Below are positions 24,181 to 31,566 of a DNA stretch of 32,757 bases, piece by piece. The stretch's first letter is position 1. Each line of letters begins with the position of its first letter. Source of the DNA: Actinomycetes bacterium (lineage in GTDB: Bacteria; Actinomycetota; Actinomycetes; S36-B12; GCA-2699445); NCBI GenBank assembly GCA_022600255.1, contig JAHZKU010000048.1, positions 1 through 32,757 of the forward strand, written 5' to 3'. The translations under genes and the position numbers were made by a program. Below the pieces are notes generated by a model. That model saw only the letters and a list, made by a program, of their open reading frames with translations, was not told the origin of the DNA and made no database searches.

Positions 24181-24612
24181 TCAGCCGGGTACCCCAGCAT
24201 TGGCCAATGCGTCGGCGCGTTCGTTCCCCGGATGACCGGAGTGGCCTTTCACCCATTGCCACTCGACGTTGTGGCGCGCGATTTCGGTGTCGAGGGCTTC
24301 CCACAAGTCCCGATTCTTCACCGGTTTCTTTGCGGCAGTACGCCAACCGTTACGTTTCCAGTTGGCCATCCATTTGGTCACGCCGTCTCGGACGTAAGTG
24401 GAGTCGGTGACGATGGTGATTTCGCAACTGCGACTCAGCACCCGCAAGCCCTCGATCACCGCCGTGAGCTCCATGCGGTTGTTGGTGGTGCTGGCCTCTC
24501 CGCCACTCATCTCCTTCTCGTGGTCTCCGAACTCCAGCCAGGCCCCCCAACCGCCTCTGCCTGGGTTCCCCTTGCAGGCACCGTCGGTGTAAAGCAGTAC
24601 ACGATCTTCCAT
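24181..24612 (-). CDS. rnhA: Ribonuclease HI
   Basis: RNase HI cleaves the RNA strand of RNA-DNA hybrids, removing primers and R-loops. The 143-aa protein has every catalytic residue at the same number as in E. coli: Asp10 (YTDGACKGNPG), Glu48 (NNRMEL), Asp70 (VTDSTYV), and His124 and Asp134 in VKGHSGHPGNERADALA. The basic handle region KWMANWKRNGWRTAAKKPVKN is also present. The ATG at 24612 is fixed by this numbering and by a leaderless-type -10 box. It lies 52 nt downstream of the ATPase gene on the same strand and may be transcribed both from there and from its own promoter. Confidence 0.95.
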   Translation of the reverse strand: MEDRVLLYTDGACKGNPGRGGWGAWLEFGDHEKEMSGGEASTTNNRMELTAVIEGLRVLSRSCEITIVTDSTYVRDGVTKWMANWKRNGWRTAAKKPVKNRDLWEALDTEIARHNVEWQWVKGHSGHPGNERADALANAGVPG

Positions 24613-24619
24613 GCGGGCA

Positions 24620-24625
24620 AGCATA
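24620..24625 (-). promoter_or_regulatory. -10 box for leaderless rnhA
   Basis: On the minus strand TATGCT is followed by 7 nt and the ATG at 24612. No ribosome-binding site is present at the proper distance. Confidence 0.5.
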
Positions 24626-24664
24626 TCCCCGCCGGGATCGGGGTCATGCCTGTCCGGGTGGGTG

Positions 24665-26143
24665 CTACGCCGGTACCTTTTGCGCTGGTCGGGCACGGCC
24701 TCTGGCCCAAGTACGCAAGGCGGCCACATCCTCGGCACGCATCTGAGACAACGGCACTGTGTCGGCAAACTCGGCCAGCAGTTGTTGGGTTTGTAAGGGG
24801 GTCCGTGCCGAATACGCCAGGTATAGCGCTGAGGTCAATGCGCTCTCCAACTCAGCGCCTGAGAAGCCATCGGTGGCGTCCGCCAGTCTTGCGATGTCAA
24901 AACGCTTGGGATCCCGGCGTCGTTCGGCTAGGTGATAGGCCAGGATTGCCGCTCGTTCAGAGACTGAGGGCAGATCGACGAAGAATACTTCATCGAACCG
25001 GCCCCGCCTTGTGACTTCCGGGGGCAACTTATTGACGTCGTTACTAGTCGCCACAACAAAGACACCCTCGGGGCGTTCCTGTAGCCAGCTCAGGAGTACC
25101 GACAGCACCCGACTGGAAACGCCGCCATCATTGTCACCGGGCTTGGCAAAGGCCTTCTCAATCTCGTCGATCCACAAAACGACGGGCGCCATCGCTTCAG
25201 CCGCCGATAGGGCGCGTTGCAGACGCTTCTCTGATTCGCCGACGAGCGAGCCGTGCAAGCGCCCAGTGTCCAGCGCCGCCAACGCCATGCCCCAACTCCC
25301 GGCGATGGCGCGCGCCACCAACGATTTGCCACAGCCGGGAACCCCCGCCAGCAGGACGCCGCGCGGAGCGTCCAATCCGAACTCTCGAGCCGCTGGTTCA
25401 AATCCGGCACCGCGAACCGTGAGCCATTGTTTCAGGTTTTCCAGGCCGCCTACATCGGTAAGTTTCGCGTCCGGGTCCAGGAGATCCAGCGGACTGTCAT
25501 CGGACAAGATCGCGGCGCGGGCACGGTGAATCGCGGCTTCATCACCGGGGTCCAGGCTGCCGTCAGTGAGCGCCTCCCGCATGATGATGCGCTCCGCCTC
25601 AGCAGGAGTGAGCCCCAAGACAGCATCCACAAGCGCTTCTCGGTTCACCGTGTTGACCCGCAGGTTGGCCGTCCCCATCGATTGCAGCACTCGATCGACT
25701 ACCTGGCGCATTTCGGTTCTATTGGCGGCCGGTAGCGACCAGCTGACGGCCAGCCCGGTGAGTTCGCTGGGGATCTGGGTGCCGATGCCGGTAAGCACCA
25801 ACGTGCGGCCAGGCATATTGGCGCCAGCAAGTTCCTTCAAGGCCCGCAACGCCACGGTGTCGTTGAGGATCGGGTCGGCATCCAGGAAGATCACGACCGC
25901 CGGTCGGTTGAGGTCTTTGATGAAGCCCAAGGCTTGTTTGGGTTCCTCGGTGTTGAGCTGGGCGCGGGGCTGGCCAGCGGCCCTTAGCCCACCAGCTGCG
26001 CTCCACGTCCAGACCGGGATGCGTAGCTGCAGGGCGGTTTCGCTGATGGTTGCGACCAGTCGATTCTCGTCACGGGCGGAGGCCAGAATGAGGCCGTGTC
26101 GAGAACTGAACAAGGCCCGCAGGTCCAACACCGGATGGGTCAC
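24665..26143 (-). CDS. Ycf46-like AAA+ ATPase
   Basis: This 492-aa protein belongs to the Ycf46-like group of AAA+ ATPases. The N-terminal part (about 1-230) begins VLDLRALFSSRHGLILASARDENRLV, a region typical of Ycf46, and is RecA-like without a Walker A. The AAA module has Walker A GVPGCGKS at 267-274 (Lys273), Walker B with Asp326-Glu327 in VVLWIDEIEKAF, the sensor-1 region VVATSNDVNKLPPEV and an arginine finger in RRGRFDEVF. In cyanobacteria a Ycf46 protein is linked to photosynthesis and CO2 response; the role in actinobacteria is not known. The GTG at 26143 has a leaderless -10 box; an upstream in-frame start at 26218 adds 25 unlikely residues. It is divergent from dacB. Confidence 0.87.
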   Translation of the reverse strand: MTHPVLDLRALFSSRHGLILASARDENRLVATISETALQLRIPVWTWSAAGGLRAAGQPRAQLNTEEPKQALGFIKDLNRPAVVIFLDADPILNDTVALRALKELAGANMPGRTLVLTGIGTQIPSELTGLAVSWSLPAANRTEMRQVVDRVLQSMGTANLRVNTVNREALVDAVLGLTPAEAERIIMREALTDGSLDPGDEAAIHRARAAILSDDSPLDLLDPDAKLTDVGGLENLKQWLTVRGAGFEPAAREFGLDAPRGVLLAGVPGCGKSLVARAIAGSWGMALAALDTGRLHGSLVGESEKRLQRALSAAEAMAPVVLWIDEIEKAFAKPGDNDGGVSSRVLSVLLSWLQERPEGVFVVATSNDVNKLPPEVTRRGRFDEVFFVDLPSVSERAAILAYHLAERRRDPKRFDIARLADATDGFSGAELESALTSALYLAYSARTPLQTQQLLAEFADTVPLSQMRAEDVAALRTWARGRARPAQKVPA

Positions 26144-26150
26144 GTCCCAA

Positions 26151-26156
26151 AGGGTA
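26151..26156 (-). promoter_or_regulatory. -10 box for leaderless ATPase gene
   Basis: On the minus strand TACCCT is followed by 7 nt and the GTG at 26143. The same TACCCT hexamer stands before nucS. Confidence 0.5.
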
Positions 26157-26364
26157 GAGCCACAGCCTCGGCGCCGCCATTGCAAGCACCCGCTTGGCGC
26201 AACCGTGAACTGCCGCACCTGCCTGCTTTCCGCCCCTACGACCGGTTGGAAGCCCTCTGTGCAGAAGACTGTGTCCGTTTTGACGGTTGTAGAGTTTGGC
26301 GGCCACTAAGCTGGCAGTCTCGGCAGCGGTCCCCTGTCGCAGTGGCAGTCGCAGGAGGAACACC

Positions 26365-27921
26365 ATGCCCCGAATCACCAGGAAACGGCGAGCCCGACGA
26401 TTGGCTGGGGTGGGTCTAGCCGCTGGCGCATTGGCGCTGACGTCGTGTGCCTCTGAGGCTAACTCCGAGCAGGACCTCCCACCGGCAGCAGCAGAGATCA
26501 TCCAATCAGACCCGTATCAGTCCGGTGCCTGGTCATATCTGATCAAACCCGGCGACAGCGAGTCGCCCGCTTATAGCAGCAACCCCGATGCCCTGGTTCC
26601 GATGGGTTCCAACGCAAAACTGTACTCAGTTGGCACATGGGTGGAGTCGACCGGACCGGATACCCAGATTACGACGCCGGTGCACCAAGTCGGGGATGGA
26701 CTTTCGCTGGTAGCCATGGGGGACTTGGTCATGGGAGGCCGGCAGGCCGACACTGGCACCTTGGGCTACAGCATCCCACCGCAGCCGGACGCCAACGGGC
26801 TACCGGGGGCCAAACCCGCGCCCGGTAACCCATTGGCTGGCTTGAACGACTTGGCTAAGCAGGTCGTCGAGGCTGGAGTGACAAGCGTGTCCGACGTAGA
26901 GATTGATGTGCGCCTCTTTGATCAGTGGGAGGCACATGGCGAGGTGATTAGTCCGATCGTCATCAACGACAACCTCATGGCAATCCAGTCCAAGCCGGGT
27001 CAGCTAGGTGATGCGGCAACCTTAACCGTGATCCCCAAGACGCAAGCCTTCAAGATTGAGAATCGTGTGGAGACCGTGGCGTCCGGCGCCGACTCCAGCA
27101 TTGCGATCGTCGCTGAAGACGACGATCGCACGCTGCGAGTCGAAGGGACCATTGCAGCCGATTCCGACCCATTGCTGAACGTGTATGAAGTGCCCGACCC
27201 AGCGTCTTTTGCCCGAACACTCTTCATTGAAGCACTCGAGCGGCAGTCGGTTTCGGTGGATGCGTCGCCAACAGCTACCAATGATATGTCGGGTCTACCC
27301 AAGAGTTATCCCGCCGATTCTCAGGTCGCGGCCATCACTTCGCCAACCGTCTCTGCAATCGCAACCTTGATTTGGAAGATCAGTCACAACTACGGGGCGA
27401 ATCTCACCGCCTGCCTGTTGGCCGTGGCCTCCGGTTCCAAGGACTGTGAGGCCGGCTTGCAGACGATTCACGATCAGATTACCGAGGTGGGTATCGCTCC
27501 GGATTCGGTCTGGCTACTCGACGGTGCGGGTGAAAGCTTCTCCTCCAATACACCCGCTGCCGTTGTGGCATGGATCTCGTGGCTGCGCGGGCTGGAGTGG
27601 GGCGATCAGTTGGCCCAAATGCTGCCCATCCTTGGTGTTGATGGTTCATTGAAGCTGTTTCAGACCGATACACCGGCCACCGGCAAGGTGCAGGGTAAGA
27701 CTGGGACCTATGCCGGGTTAGAGCCTGGTAGCAACAAACTTCTAGTCCCGGCGCAGGCACTGGCCGGTCTGATGCAAGGCACTGACGGTCAAGAATACGT
27801 ATTCGGCTTGTACGCGGCCAATGGCACGTTCGGCGATCCAGCAACTGACATTCTCAAGAGCGCCCAAAACGTGGCCGACGTGGCAGCCGCGTTTCAGGAG
27901 GCGTTATCCGGTGGCGAGTAG
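26365..27921 (+). CDS. dacB: D-alanyl-D-alanine carboxypeptidase/endopeptidase (PBP4, peptidase S13), lipoprotein
   Basis: This low-molecular-mass penicillin-binding protein trims or cleaves peptidoglycan peptides outside the membrane. All three active-site motifs are present: SxxK as SNAK (Ser82, Lys85), SxN as SHN (340-342), and KTG at 445-447 in QGKTGTYAG. The gap of about 258 residues between the first two motifs is the large inserted domain typical of PBP4. The signal peptide ends LALTSCASE, a lipobox, so the protein should be lipid-anchored. The 518-aa length fits. The ATG at 26365 has GGAGG about 6 nt upstream and begins the basic MPRITRKRRARR n-region; an earlier in-frame start at 26296 is unlikely. 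Confidence 0.92.
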   Translation: MPRITRKRRARRLAGVGLAAGALALTSCASEANSEQDLPPAAAEIIQSDPYQSGAWSYLIKPGDSESPAYSSNPDALVPMGSNAKLYSVGTWVESTGPDTQITTPVHQVGDGLSLVAMGDLVMGGRQADTGTLGYSIPPQPDANGLPGAKPAPGNPLAGLNDLAKQVVEAGVTSVSDVEIDVRLFDQWEAHGEVISPIVINDNLMAIQSKPGQLGDAATLTVIPKTQAFKIENRVETVASGADSSIAIVAEDDDRTLRVEGTIAADSDPLLNVYEVPDPASFARTLFIEALERQSVSVDASPTATNDMSGLPKSYPADSQVAAITSPTVSAIATLIWKISHNYGANLTACLLAVASGSKDCEAGLQTIHDQITEVGIAPDSVWLLDGAGESFSSNTPAAVVAWISWLRGLEWGDQLAQMLPILGVDGSLKLFQTDTPATGKVQGKTGTYAGLEPGSNKLLVPAQALAGLMQGTDGQEYVFGLYAANGTFGDPATDILKSAQNVADVAAAFQEALSGGE

Positions 27922-28161
27922 CTAAGCGGGCAGCGTGGTGAATCCGGGGCTTCCCGATGTTCGCCGCAGGACGGCAGTCGAAAGCCAGGTGCTGACCATC
28001 GTCGAGGAGAGTGACACCCTGGCCCACCCAAGTGATGCCCGGCGGGTATGGCCGCCTTCGTCCCAACAGTCCGGGCCGGTGCGTCGCGAGCCTGCCATTC
28101 CGGGGTTTCGGGGAAGGGTGCTGGGGAGTGGAAGCCGGGCATGGTCTCGATACCCTGGGGT

Positions 28162-29541
28162 ATGGCTGACTTGTTCTGGTTTCGGCGCGATCTGCGGTTG
28201 ACCGATCACCCAGCACTGCAGGCCGCTGCGGAAGGTGGCCCCCTAGTATCGGTGTTCGTTCTGGATCCTGTCCTGCTGCGCAACCTCGGGGAACATCGTG
28301 CGAGCTATCTTCGGGCTTCCCTGTCAGCGTTGAACGCAGCGATAGGCGGAAACAGGCTGCACTTGCGAGTCGGTGATCCGGGCAAGATTATTCCGGAGTT
28401 GGCGGCGGCCTATGATGCCCAGCGGGTATGGGTGTCCGGGGAATACACGCCGTTTGCGAACAAGCGGGATTGGGGGGTGGACGCAGCACTGGTGGCTGCT
28501 GGCCGGAAGTTGACTGCGGTTGATTCGCCCTACTTGTATTCGCCAGGAACCATCACCAAACCAGATGGTGAGCCGTACTCCGTATTCACCCCCTACTACC
28601 GCAATTGGAACGATCGGGTGGCGCCGGCCCCGGCGGGCACAGCAGCCCCGGAACTGTTCATCGAGCAGGCCGGCGCTTCGCCCGATTCTGTCGAGCAGAC
28701 CTTGACCCAGGTGTTCGGAGGCAAGAGTGAGGTGCTGGCCGGAGAGGTCGCCGCGCTGGCTACGCTGGATACTTTTTTGGCCGATGCTGTCGATTCCTAC
28801 GGAGCGCAACGCAATCGTCCCGATACAGCGAGCACGAGCCAGTTGAGCCCCGCCTTACACTTTGGTGAGATCCACCCCAGGTCGATCGTGGCGCGGGCGG
28901 CGGCGGCTCCAGTTGATGCCGCGCCTTTTGTCCGCCAATTGTGTTGGCGCGATTTCTACGCCGATGTGCTGTATCACCGCCCCGAAGCCGCGTGGCATAA
29001 TCTCGACCGCAAGTTTGCTGCGTTCCCCTGGCGGACCCCGGAGAACGCGGACGGATTTGCTGAGGATCTTGCGGCTTGGCAACAGGGCCAGACTGGGTAT
29101 CCCTTTGTTGACGCCGGGATGCGACAACTGCTCCGAACGGGCTGGATGCACAACCGGACCCGAATGGTGACAGCGTCTTTCCTGACCAAAGACCTGCGCA
29201 TTCCGTGGCAATACGGCGCGCAGTGGTTTCTGTGCCACCTCAAAGATGGTGACATCGCCAACAATAGTCTGGGGTGGCAGTGGACCGCCGGCACCGGAAC
29301 TGATGCCGCACCCTATTTCCGGGTCTTCAATCCGGTCTTGCAGGGGCAACGGTTCGATCCACAGGGGCAGTACATCCGGGCACATGTTCCAGAATTGCGT
29401 CATCTCGAGGCCCCGGCTGTTCACGAACCCTGGACGCATCCGCAGGGATCCGCTGCTGGCTACCCCGATCGGATGCTGGATCATCACCAAGCCAGGCAGG
29501 AAGCCCTCGCCGGCCTTGAGACCATGAAGGAACGCAGCTAA
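28162..29541 (+). CDS. phr: Deoxyribodipyrimidine photolyase/cryptochrome family protein
   Basis: This 459-aa flavoprotein uses light to split UV-induced pyrimidine dimers. It begins MADLFWFRRDLRLTDHPAL, the usual antenna-domain opening. The FAD-binding half shows WRDFYADVLYHRP, GYPFVDAGMRQLLRTGWMHN, NRTRMVTASFLTKDL, and the long signature around LGWQWTAGTGTDAAPYFR, which are class I CPD photolyase features. The length is typical. The ATG at 28162 has no ribosome-binding site; TACCCT lies 5 nt upstream, one base closer than in the other leaderless candidates. The preceding 240 nt (27922-28161) contain no good ORF. A (6-4) photolyase or cryptochrome role is less likely but not excluded. Confidence 0.93.
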   Translation: MADLFWFRRDLRLTDHPALQAAAEGGPLVSVFVLDPVLLRNLGEHRASYLRASLSALNAAIGGNRLHLRVGDPGKIIPELAAAYDAQRVWVSGEYTPFANKRDWGVDAALVAAGRKLTAVDSPYLYSPGTITKPDGEPYSVFTPYYRNWNDRVAPAPAGTAAPELFIEQAGASPDSVEQTLTQVFGGKSEVLAGEVAALATLDTFLADAVDSYGAQRNRPDTASTSQLSPALHFGEIHPRSIVARAAAAPVDAAPFVRQLCWRDFYADVLYHRPEAAWHNLDRKFAAFPWRTPENADGFAEDLAAWQQGQTGYPFVDAGMRQLLRTGWMHNRTRMVTASFLTKDLRIPWQYGAQWFLCHLKDGDIANNSLGWQWTAGTGTDAAPYFRVFNPVLQGQRFDPQGQYIRAHVPELRHLEAPAVHEPWTHPQGSAAGYPDRMLDHHQARQEALAGLETMKERS

Positions 29542-29613
29542 CCCGCGACTCCTCACCGGGCCAGGCTGGCGCCTTCGCTGGCCTGGGGTGGCCACCGGTG
29601 AGAGGCTGGGCCT

Positions 29614-29889
29614 ATGGCAACAGGACGCAAGCGCGGGAAACGTAAGGGCGATTCGTATCGCCCGATGGGCGGGGTCGCTGGCCCGCTGTCCCTGGTCACG
29701 CGGGCCGGTCGGGAGTGGTCAGTGCGACCGATCCCAGGCCAGTCGGCCAGCAAGGACTACGTCTGTCCGTTCTGTGAACGTCGGATTGGGGCGGGCACCC
29801 CACACCTAGTGGTTTGGCCCAATGATGAGCCTGCCGGAATGGATCAACGCCGACACTGGCACACCCAGTGTTGGGGCCGGTACCGGTGA
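29614..29889 (+). CDS. Small zinc-ribbon-like conserved actinobacterial protein
   Basis: This 91-aa protein has a very basic N-terminus (MATGRKRGKRKG) and a central putative metal site. CPFC is followed by GAGTPHLVVWP and then RRHWHTQCW, giving a Cys-x-x-Cys plus His/Cys cluster fit to bind zinc. Proteins of this design and size are widespread in actinobacteria, often mislabelled ATP/GTP-binding; the function is unknown. GAGAGG lies about 8 nt before the ATG. It follows the photolyase on the same strand with a 72-nt gap. Confidence 0.75.
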   Translation: MATGRKRGKRKGDSYRPMGGVAGPLSLVTRAGREWSVRPIPGQSASKDYVCPFCERRIGAGTPHLVVWPNDEPAGMDQRRHWHTQCWGRYR

Positions 29890-29931
29890 GATTCACCCAG
29901 CCAGCAACTTAGCCCGGAGATACTTCTTACA

Positions 29932-30243
29932 TCAGTCTCGGTAGCGTATCGAGACTTGGGCAGGCTGAGCACGAGGACGCCGGTAGTGCGGTTCGACGGG
30001 GACCGGGTCATGACGATTGCGCTCGCCCGCTGAACTGCAGTAGTCGACGGCCTGCTGGACGACGCTGACATTTGCCGGCAGGCCGAACGCCGGAACAACG
30101 ACGAGCACCCGACGTCTCGACCGGGCAATGCCAGGAACATTACCGACCCTGGTCAAAACGGTGGGCTCACCGATGTTAGCCGGAGCGGCCACGTTAGCGG
30201 GCAACAGCGAGAACCGATCGCACTGGCCCACGAAAGTAGGCAC
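29932..30243 (-). CDS. Doubtful 103-residue ORF
   Basis: This GTG-started minus-strand ORF has one protein-like stretch (RRRVLVVVPAFGLPANVSVVQQAVDY) followed by a Pro/Arg-rich tail. No family, ribosome-binding site or leaderless promoter was recognised. It is listed because the 545 nt from 29890 to 30434 otherwise hold only it and the next entry. Confidence 0.25.
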   Translation of the reverse strand: MPTFVGQCDRFSLLPANVAAPANIGEPTVLTRVGNVPGIARSRRRVLVVVPAFGLPANVSVVQQAVDYCSSAGERNRHDPVPVEPHYRRPRAQPAQVSIRYRD

Positions 30244-30284
30244 TCAACTGCGCTAGCACCCACGGCTGTCGTGGGGAGGGTCGA

Positions 30285-30611
30285 TCAGTTAACGACCGGG
30301 GCAACCCGGAAGAATCTTTTTTGCACAGTCTTCCCATCCGTCCACTTGGTCCCCTCATCGCAACTCGCGCCGCGCAGGTCTGCCTCGTCTAGGAGGGTAA
30401 GAAAGCCAAGCGCGCCCGCAACGCCAAAGACGTCGTGCTGAGCCTGTCCCAGCAGCACGACCAACCCAAAGACGGCGACAAACAATACGAGCGCAACTAC
30501 GTCACCACCACCTACCTCCAACTTCCATACCAACGCGCCACTCGCGGCAGCCAGAATCCGGGATCCAAAGACTGCAGGGGCAAGACAATAGAGCCAGGCA
30601 CACTTCTTCAA
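30285..30611 (-). CDS. Possible small membrane protein with one pentapeptide-like segment
   Basis: The 108-aa minus-strand ORF has two hydrophobic stretches (VVALVLFVAVFGLVVLLG, then VFGVAGALGFLTLL). After them comes EADLRGASCDEGTKWTDG, which looks like the closing unit of a pentapeptide-repeat protein, many of which end with an A-x-L-x-x-A repeat and a T-K-W-x-D-G tail. The start is a TTG at 30611 without a ribosome-binding site; internal TTGs are possible. It overlaps, head to head, the N-terminal part of the plus-strand pentapeptide gene, so at least one N-terminus is wrong. It could be a remnant of an inverted relative. Confidence 0.4.
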   Translation of the reverse strand: MKKCAWLYCLAPAVFGSRILAAASGALVWKLEVGGGDVVALVLFVAVFGLVVLLGQAQHDVFGVAGALGFLTLLDEADLRGASCDEGTKWTDGKTVQKRFFRVAPVVN

Positions 30612-31562
30612 GACTGCGACTTCACCGGCGCGAAGCTAGGCGACGTTGACCTACACATGGCGAAACTGTCCCGCGCGAACCTGAGTGGCGCGAACCTGAG
30701 TGGCGCGAACCTGAGTGGCGCAGACCTGCGTGACGTGGACCTGAGTGAGGCAGACCTGAGTGAGGCAGACCTGAGTCGCGCAAACCTAGACTACGCGAAG
30801 CTGGGCCATGCCTATTTATACTTCGCGAAACTGACCAAAACGAACCTGAGTGACGCAGACCTAAACATGGCTCTTCTGGTCGGAGCGAACCTGACCGAAG
30901 CGAAACTGCCTGGCGCGAATCTATCTAACGTGGTCGCGCACCACGTGGTCCTGAGTAGCGCGAATCTGACCGGAGCGACCTTGGTCCGCACTACCCTGAC
31001 CAAAGCAACCCTGACCAACGCGGAACTGCGTGGTGTGGACCTGGGTGGTGTGGATCTGGGCAGCGTCCTTCTGCCCAAAGAGACCCCCAGCGAACGGCTG
31101 ATAAGACTGTTCAGCCGCTTCTTCCAGGTTGCCCCGACGCTGGTTGATCGGCGGTCGGCTGGGGAAATCAGGATCTCTAGATTCTCCTGGCGGTGTCGGA
31201 ACATCTGCGCCACCCAGCAGGCGAGCGATTTCCGCCAAAGCGCCCCCAGAGGTGAACCCTATCGCCAAGAAAGCCGCCGAATCTGCCGAATCACCGGACC
31301 TGCGAGCGCCTCTGCGCCACACGTGAGCTCTGGGCGGAGTCACGATAGCCGAGTGGAAAGACAGCTTGAACGGTGGACCGTCGAGATGCAACACACACTT
31401 GGGAAGGGCAGACTTGCCACGAATGCCCCAGCGCATTCGGCCCCAACTCGGTCGACTGCAAGGCCGCGTTTGGGCAGGTGTGCCCCCGCGCGCCAACTAT
31501 CTTGCTGGCAACGTCGGCGTGCAGGGCTTTGTGCGAAGTTTGTATTCGATCCGAGGTGGTGA
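30435..31562 (+). CDS. Pentapeptide-repeat protein
   Basis: About 32 consecutive A(N/D)LxX pentapeptides run from about residue 60 to 215, for example RANLSGANLSGANLSGADLR. Such proteins fold as a right-handed quadrilateral beta-helix, and some mimic DNA and protect gyrase, but most have no known role. The repeats are preceded by GKTIEPGTLLQDCDFTGAKL, a plausible N-cap. The ends are doubtful. The GTG at 30435 is the only upstream start and has no ribosome-binding site. The last 150 residues are Arg/Ser-rich and read like out-of-frame translation, while another plus frame (31129-31326) looks more natural, so a frameshift near 31110-31130 is possible. The true gene may end near 31100-31330. Confidence 0.7.
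   Translation: MLSLSQQHDQPKDGDKQYERNYVTTTYLQLPYQRATRGSQNPGSKDCRGKTIEPGTLLQDCDFTGAKLGDVDLHMAKLSRANLSGANLSGANLSGADLRDVDLSEADLSEADLSRANLDYAKLGHAYLYFAKLTKTNLSDADLNMALLVGANLTEAKLPGANLSNVVAHHVVLSSANLTGATLVRTTLTKATLTNAELRGVDLGGVDLGSVLLPKETPSERLIRLFSRFFQVAPTLVDRRSAGEIRISRFSWRCRNICATQQASDFRQSAPRGEPYRQESRRICRITGPASASAPHVSSGRSHDSRVERQLERWTVEMQHTLGKGRLATNAPAHSAPTRSTARPRLGRCAPARQLSCWQRRRAGLCAKFVFDPRW
30675..30719 (+). repeat. Three perfect 15-bp tandem repeats in the pentapeptide gene
   Basis: GCGAACCTGAGTGGC occurs three times in a row without a mismatch, and a variant copy follows at 30720-30734. Just downstream, GAGGCAGACCTGAGT repeats twice. Identity at DNA level, including synonymous positions, points to recent slippage or duplication. 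Confidence 0.9.
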
Positions 31563-31566
31563 GTCA

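Noticed and set aside
24055..25014. Plus-strand ORF of 319 codons over rnhA and the ATPase gene
   Set aside because: It is antisense to RNase HI with all catalytic residues and to the ATPase C-terminus.
25385..25415. GGTTCAAATCC, which resembles a tRNA T-loop
   Set aside because: It lies within the ATPase gene, and no acceptor, D or anticodon arms can be drawn around it.
30921..31496. Minus-strand ORF of 191 codons opposite the pentapeptide gene
   Set aside because: The part opposite the repeats is a simple-repeat artefact (Gly/Gln/Asp-rich); the rest is not clearly coding.
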